A DNA stretch of 64,000 bases, taken from contig CAZOZL010000012.1 in NCBI GenBank assembly GCA_964584305.1, positions 3,233 to 67,232 of the forward strand, written 5' to 3'. The DNA is from SB11 sp964584305 (GTDB taxonomy: Bacteria > Bacteroidota > Bacteroidia > UBA8524). The position numbers were made by a program, and so were the translations under genes. This document shows, piece by piece, positions 60,080 to 64,000 of this stretch (its first letter is position 1; every line of letters starts with the position of its first letter). Under the pieces are notes generated by a model. It worked only from the letters and a program-made list of their open reading frames with translations. It did no database searches and had not been told where the DNA came from.

Positions 60080-60670
60080 ATGTTTATAGAGCCTATAGGC
60101 AATAGAGGGCGACAAAAAGGCTGGATAGAGGTAATTTGCGGATGTATGTTTAGCGGTAAAACCGAAGAATTAATTCGTAGGTTGAAACGTGCCCAATTTG
60201 CACATCAACGAATAGAGATTTTTAAACCCATTGTTGATGTGCGTTATCACGATGAAAATATTGTATCGCACAATGCTAATGAAATACGGTCTACACCTGT
60301 TGATGCTTCGCTAAATATTTTGCTAATGGCAAACGATGCTGAAGTGATAGGTGTGGATGAGGCACAATTTTTTGATAAAGAACTGCCCCACGTGTGCGCC
60401 GAACTTGCAAAACGTGGAGTGAGAGTGATTGTTGCAGGTTTGGATATGGACTACCGCGCACAACCCTTTGGACCTATGCCCAATTTATTAGCACAAGCCG
60501 AGTATGTAACAAAAGTACACGCCGTTTGCATGAAATGTGGAGACTCTGCCACCCACTCATACCGAATAGCAAACGAGAGTAGCCAAGTGCTTTTGGGCGA
60601 AAAGGATAACTACGAACCTCGCTGCCGCAGTTGCTTTAACATGGGATTTAAAGAATATAGTGTAATGTGA
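60080..60670 (+). CDS. tdk: Thymidine kinase
   Basis: Salvages thymidine to dTMP. The 196-residue protein has the P-loop EVICGCMFSGKTEELIRRL (about residues 15-33), the DEAQF block VIGVDEAQFF (about 92-101) and the zinc-binding cysteines CMKCG (about 154-158) and CRSCF (about 186-190). It belongs to the type II (small, tetrameric) class. ATG start with a short N-terminal extension (MFIEPIGNRGRQKG) usual in Bacteroidota. It is a single gene with an intergenic repeat starting directly after its stop. Confidence 0.96.
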   Translation: MFIEPIGNRGRQKGWIEVICGCMFSGKTEELIRRLKRAQFAHQRIEIFKPIVDVRYHDENIVSHNANEIRSTPVDASLNILLMANDAEVIGVDEAQFFDKELPHVCAELAKRGVRVIVAGLDMDYRAQPFGPMPNLLAQAEYVTKVHAVCMKCGDSATHSYRIANESSQVLLGEKDNYEPRCRSCFNMGFKEYSVM

Positions 60671-60800
60671 GCTTATTCCCCGTAGTGCATTATTCAGGAA
60701 TTTGTATTTTACTATTGCTGTAACGCCTGTTTCCTTAGCACTCTATAACTCCACCCACTAAATATTTCCTACCTGTGCCATTCAGGCGGGCTTCACTCAA
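60671..60800 (+). repeat. Intergenic modular repeat, copy E (modules M1 and M5)
   Basis: M1 (60671-60708, CCCCGTAGTGCATTATTC then GGAATTTGTATT) closely matches 57316-57341 in copy D. M5 (60774-60800, CCATTCAGGCGGGCTTCAC) matches copy F. Together they cover most of the gap between tdk and the nucleotidase gene. Confidence 0.65.
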
Positions 60801-60900
60801 TATTTTTAACTGCTAAACCATTTACATATATCCGTTTGCAATAACGGTGTGTGTTGAAATCAGTAAATCAAAAAAAATACTGCTTCTTTGTACTCCCGTT

Positions 60901-61665
60901 TTGAAACATTTTAAGCCATATTACCTACTACTGCTGCCCGTACTTGTATGGGCTTGCAAGTCCACTGGTTATAACATCAGTAATACAAAAACCAATAACA
61001 TACAAATTACCAGTACCAATAGCGTTTATACCGCAGATAGTAGCATAATAAAACTAATAGCACCTTATAAAAGCCGCCTCGATTCGCAAATGAATGTGGT
61101 GGTGGGACATACGAAGGTAGATTTAATTAGAAACCGCCCCAATGGTAATTTAAACAATTTTATAGCCGATATTATTCGTACTGAAACCTCTAAAAAAACA
61201 GGTATTGATATAGACTTTGCTTTTACCAATATATCGGGCTTGCGTATTCCATTTATAGCCAAAGGAGATATTGCAACTGGTAAACTGTTTGAATTATTAC
61301 CTTTTGATAATATGATTGTTGCTGCAAAAATTAAAGGTGCAACCTTAAAGCAAGTAATAGAAAAAATTGCCTCGAAAGGAGGAGAAGCTATTTCTGGGTT
61401 TAAAATAGTTATCTCTGCCGATAAAAAATTGATAAGTGCTAACTATAAAAATATTCCTATTGATTTTAGCAGAGATTATACCATAGCCACCAACGATTTT
61501 TTATTTAATGGTGGTGATGACTATACCATATTTGGCAAAAACGTGCTAAAAGTATATCCCGTAGCTATACCCATACGAGATATGGTGATAAACCATATAA
61601 AAAAACTAACAGCCACTAATGTACCTATAAACCCAAAAGCCGATGAGCGAGTTACAGTACAATAG
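60901..61665 (+). CDS. 5'-nucleotidase C-terminal domain lipoprotein
   Basis: This is the substrate-binding half of a UshA/5'-nucleotidase-like enzyme encoded as a separate gene. It has a lipoprotein-like signal (YYLLLLPVLVWACKS), then the family pattern: RNRPNGNLNNFIADIIR, FAFTNISGLRIPF, GKLFELLPFDNMIVAAKIKG and NDFLFNGGDDYTIFGK, where the Phe pair stacks the nucleobase. The TTG at 60901 (254 residues) gives a normal signal length; a GTG at 60847 would add 18 residues. It overlaps the next gene by 23 bp, so the two are translated together and probably interact. Confidence 0.85.
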   Translation: MKHFKPYYLLLLPVLVWACKSTGYNISNTKTNNIQITSTNSVYTADSSIIKLIAPYKSRLDSQMNVVVGHTKVDLIRNRPNGNLNNFIADIIRTETSKKTGIDIDFAFTNISGLRIPFIAKGDIATGKLFELLPFDNMIVAAKIKGATLKQVIEKIASKGGEAISGFKIVISADKKLISANYKNIPIDFSRDYTIATNDFLFNGGDDYTIFGKNVLKVYPVAIPIRDMVINHIKKLTATNVPINPKADERVTVQ

Positions 61666-62587
61666 AAAAGAATTTTTAAAAAACACCTTTGGCGCAAGTA
61701 TGGCATTAGCATTAAGCCAGTTTCCACTATCTGCCATAGCACAAGCCGAAGGAGTAGAAACCTTTACCCTGTTACATACTAATGACTGGCATAGCCGCAT
61801 TGAACCCTTTGCAAACGATGGCGGAAAATATGCAGGTTTAGGCGGTGCAGCCTATCGTGCGCAGCTTATTAAAAAAATACGTAGCGAGGTGAGCAATGTG
61901 ATTTTGGTGGATAGTGGCGATATGTTTCAGGGTACGCCCTACTTTAATTTTTATGGTGGCGAGTTAGAATTTAAACTAATGAGTGAAATGGGATACGATT
62001 GTGCTACTTTAGGTAATCATGATTTTGACGGAGGGTTAAATGGACTAAAAAAACAGCTTCCCCATGCCAAATTCGACATTTTAAACGCCAATTACGATTT
62101 CACTAAAACAGAATTGAACGACACTTTCCCACATTATAAAATTATAAAAAGGGGAAAACTTAAAATTGGAATCACGGCAGTGGGAATTGATTTACAAGGA
62201 CTTGTTCCCTCTGATTTATGGAAAGGGTTGAAGTACACAGACCCTATTGCAGCAGCTAATAAAAATGCTCGATTTTTAAAGTACGAAAAAGGATGCGATG
62301 TTGTAATATTGCTCTCCCATTTGGGTTACAAGTATGGTACTAAAAAAGTATCGGATATAGTGCTTGCCCAAAGGTCAGAAAATATTGATATAGTGTTAGG
62401 TGGTCATACTCATACTTTTATGGAAAAACCGCTAAAAATCAATAATTTAAGTGCGAAAAGTGTAATAATAAATCAAGTTGGATGGGGAGGTATGATGCTG
62501 GGGAGAATTGATTTTACTATGGTTTCAGGCAGGGTCGTCGCAAACCCGCAAAGCACTATGTTAAAAATTTCCACAAAGTCAACTTAA
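61643..62587 (+). CDS. Metallophosphatase / 5'-nucleotidase N-terminal catalytic domain
   Basis: The 314-residue protein is the catalytic half of a 5'-nucleotidase. A Tat-like leader (NRKEFLKNTFGASMALAL) is followed by the dimetal phosphoesterase motifs: LHTNDWHSRIEPF, VDSGDMFQGTPYF, TLGNHDFDGGLNGL, LLSHLGYK and VLGGHTHTFMEKP. It lacks the C-terminal substrate domain, which is supplied by the gene just upstream (23-bp overlap). It should act in the periplasm on nucleotides or UDP-sugars. dnaA begins 61 bp downstream on the same strand. Confidence 0.92.
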   Translation: MSELQYNRKEFLKNTFGASMALALSQFPLSAIAQAEGVETFTLLHTNDWHSRIEPFANDGGKYAGLGGAAYRAQLIKKIRSEVSNVILVDSGDMFQGTPYFNFYGGELEFKLMSEMGYDCATLGNHDFDGGLNGLKKQLPHAKFDILNANYDFTKTELNDTFPHYKIIKRGKLKIGITAVGIDLQGLVPSDLWKGLKYTDPIAAANKNARFLKYEKGCDVVILLSHLGYKYGTKKVSDIVLAQRSENIDIVLGGHTHTFMEKPLKINNLSAKSVIINQVGWGGMMLGRIDFTMVSGRVVANPQSTMLKISTKST

Positions 62588-62648
62588 ATAAATTTTTTTG
62601 TTAACTTTTTTTAAGACAATTTTACCACCCCTTACCCTAAAATAGAAG

Positions 62649-64000
62649 ATGGAGAAAGAGCCAATGACTGAAAAAACTGCCGAATCTGTATGGAATAGTT
62701 GCCTTAAAATCATTAAGGACAACGTTCCCCCGCAAAGTTACAAGACATGGTTTGTCCCCATTAAGCCCATTAAATTAGACAATAAGGTTTTAACAATACA
62801 GGTACCCAGTCAGTTTTTTTATGAATGGTTAGAAGAGCATTATGTTACATTGTTACGCAAAACACTAAAACAAGAATTAGGGGCAGGTTCACGACTTGAG
62901 TATAATATTATAGTAGAGAATACGGGCAATAGCCCTTATACTATAAATGTGCCCACCAGTAATGCTGCTAAAATAGAACCTAACGAGGTAGGAATGCCTT
63001 TAAATTTAAGTACAAACATTAAAAATCCATTCGTTATTCCAGGGTTAAGAAAAGTAAATATAGACTCGCAGCTAAACCCTAACTATACTTTCGAGAATTT
63101 TATAGAAGGTGATTGTAATCGTTTGGCACGTAGTGCTGGCTTTGCAGTAGCCAATAAACCTGGCGGAACGGCTTTTAATCCGCTTATGTTGTTTGGGGGA
63201 GTTGGTTTAGGCAAAACCCACTTGCTACACGCCATAGGAAATCATATTAAACAAATGAACAAGAATAAGTTTGTACTATATGTATCCACTGAAAAGTTCA
63301 TTAATCAGTTTATCGATTCTGTAAAAAACAACAACAACAGCGATTTTATCCATTTCTATCAATACCTTGATGTATTAATTTTGGATGATGTGCAGTTTTT
63401 TGCTCGTAAAGAGAAAACACAAGAAATTTTCTTCCAAATATTTAATCACCTGCACCAAAGTGGTAAACAAATAATACTAAGCTCTGACCGTCCTCCGAAA
63501 GATTTGAAAGATATGGACGAGCGTTTGCTTTCTCGTTTTAAATGGGGTTTGAGTGCTGATTTACAAATACCTGATTTTGAAACTCGTATAGCAATATTAG
63601 AGCATAAAATGTATGGCGACGGTATAACACTAAGCAATGACGTGGTAGAATATGTTGCGCATAATATTGACAGTAATATTAGAGAACTTGAAGGTGCATT
63701 AGTATCATTATTAGCACAAGCATCACTAAACCGTAAAGAGGTTGATATAGAGTTGGCTAAGCAAATGATGAAGAATTTTGTGAAAAATGTATCTCGTGAA
63801 ATCTCTATTGATTATATACAAAAACTGGTGTGTGATTTTTACAGCATATCAGTAGAGCAAGTAAAATCAAAAACCCGTAAGCGTGAGATAGTACAAGCCC
63901 GCCAAATTTCTATGTTTTTTGCTAAAGACCTTACCAAATCATCGTTAAAAAATATAGGAATGCACTTTGGTGGTAGAGACCACAGTACGGTAATACACGC
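62649..64000 (+). CDS. dnaA: Chromosomal replication initiator DnaA (cut at window end)
   Basis: The reading frame is open from ATG 62649 to the last base, giving about 450 residues without the end. Domain I (about 10-95, VWNSCLKIIKDNVPPQSYKTWFVP), a short linker, the AAA+ domain with Walker A FGGVGLGKTH (about 183-192), Walker B LDVLILDDVQFF (about 242-253), sensor-type ILSSDRPPKDL and IRELEGALVSL, and the DNA-binding domain IV (VKSKTRKREIVQARQISMFFAKDLTKSSL, then FGGRDHSTVIHA) are all present. It binds DnaA boxes and opens the origin. A second in-frame ATG at 62664 is possible. No DnaA box cluster is seen in the 61-bp upstream gap. Confidence 0.96.
   Translation, partial: MEKEPMTEKTAESVWNSCLKIIKDNVPPQSYKTWFVPIKPIKLDNKVLTIQVPSQFFYEWLEEHYVTLLRKTLKQELGAGSRLEYNIIVENTGNSPYTINVPTSNAAKIEPNEVGMPLNLSTNIKNPFVIPGLRKVNIDSQLNPNYTFENFIEGDCNRLARSAGFAVANKPGGTAFNPLMLFGGVGLGKTHLLHAIGNHIKQMNKNKFVLYVSTEKFINQFIDSVKNNNNSDFIHFYQYLDVLILDDVQFFARKEKTQEIFFQIFNHLHQSGKQIILSSDRPPKDLKDMDERLLSRFKWGLSADLQIPDFETRIAILEHKMYGDGITLSNDVVEYVAHNIDSNIRELEGALVSLLAQASLNRKEVDIELAKQMMKNFVKNVSREISIDYIQKLVCDFYSISVEQVKSKTRKREIVQARQISMFFAKDLTKSSLKNIGMHFGGRDHSTVIH

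Noticed and set aside
62588..62648. Origin of replication or DnaA-box cluster before dnaA
   Set aside because: The 61-bp gap has no TTATCCACA-like repeats; the origin may lie downstream, beyond the window.
1..64000. CRISPR array, prophage, integron or intact insertion sequence
   Set aside because: No direct-repeat/spacer pattern, no transposase, integrase or phage structural genes were seen.

Overview
The window looks like a chromosomal segment of a low-GC Bacteroidota (Bacteroidetes) bacterium, probably near Chitinophagia/Sphingobacteriia; genus and species cannot be set by eye. The evidence is a TonB-dependent receptor with a carboxypeptidase-like plug extension, type IX secretion (T9SS) C-terminal sorting domains, a DUF1800/DUF1501 pair, choice-of-anchor B and Porin_10 family proteins, many Ser-Cys-type lipoprotein signals, and repeated TAnnTTTG -7 promoter boxes. 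The right edge enters dnaA, which is cut by the window end. There is no phage, integron, CRISPR array or intact insertion sequence: this is ordinary housekeeping chromosome with compact operons and a few longer intergenic gaps.

Layout. 1-5.2 kb: purN, a surface lipoprotein, a small P-loop NTPase, a transglutaminase-like membrane protein and prfB with its programmed frameshift. 5.2-12.8 kb: a histidine kinase with eight PAS domains, a divergent HPt protein, rmuC and a CapA-like protein. 12.8-21.6 kb: exported DUF1501 and DUF1800 proteins, a decayed Crp/Fnr regulator, a FAD oxidoreductase, a 7TMR-DISM histidine kinase, a YCF48-like propeller protein and a Nudix hydrolase. 21.6-31.6 kb: TonB receptor, outer-membrane protein and di-heme peroxidase, then sirtuin, argS, SDR, a cysteine-less redoxin and a GNAT-like protein. 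31.6-37.7 kb: tRNA-Lys, a HTH protein, a YebC-family protein, a dGTPase-like protein and two exported proteins. 37.7-45.9 kb: lpxK with two envelope genes, serA, serC, a barrel protein and a rhomboid protease. 46-53.5 kb: a DksA-like protein, pyrR-pyrB, a DUF3108 protein, a PnuC-type transporter and a membrane pyrophosphatase. 53.6-64 kb: NlpC/P60 peptidase, S9 peptidase, efp, comEC-like, tdk, a two-gene 5'-nucleotidase and dnaA.

Most notable: (1) a family of modular, hairpin-forming intergenic repeats, at least eight loci in 64 kb, with compensatory changes in one stem; (2) a membrane pyrophosphatase with a Cys/His-rich tail of about 115 residues built on CxxxC spacing; (3) a perfect prfB frameshift site with an AGGAGG in a lineage that hardly uses Shine-Dalgarno pairing; (4) a 9-bp tandem repeat that stacks -7 promoter boxes; (5) several family members lacking canonical residues (redoxin without cysteines, sirtuin without zinc cysteines, EF-P without the tip lysine).

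All calls come from reading the sequence and recalling family features; no database search was run.
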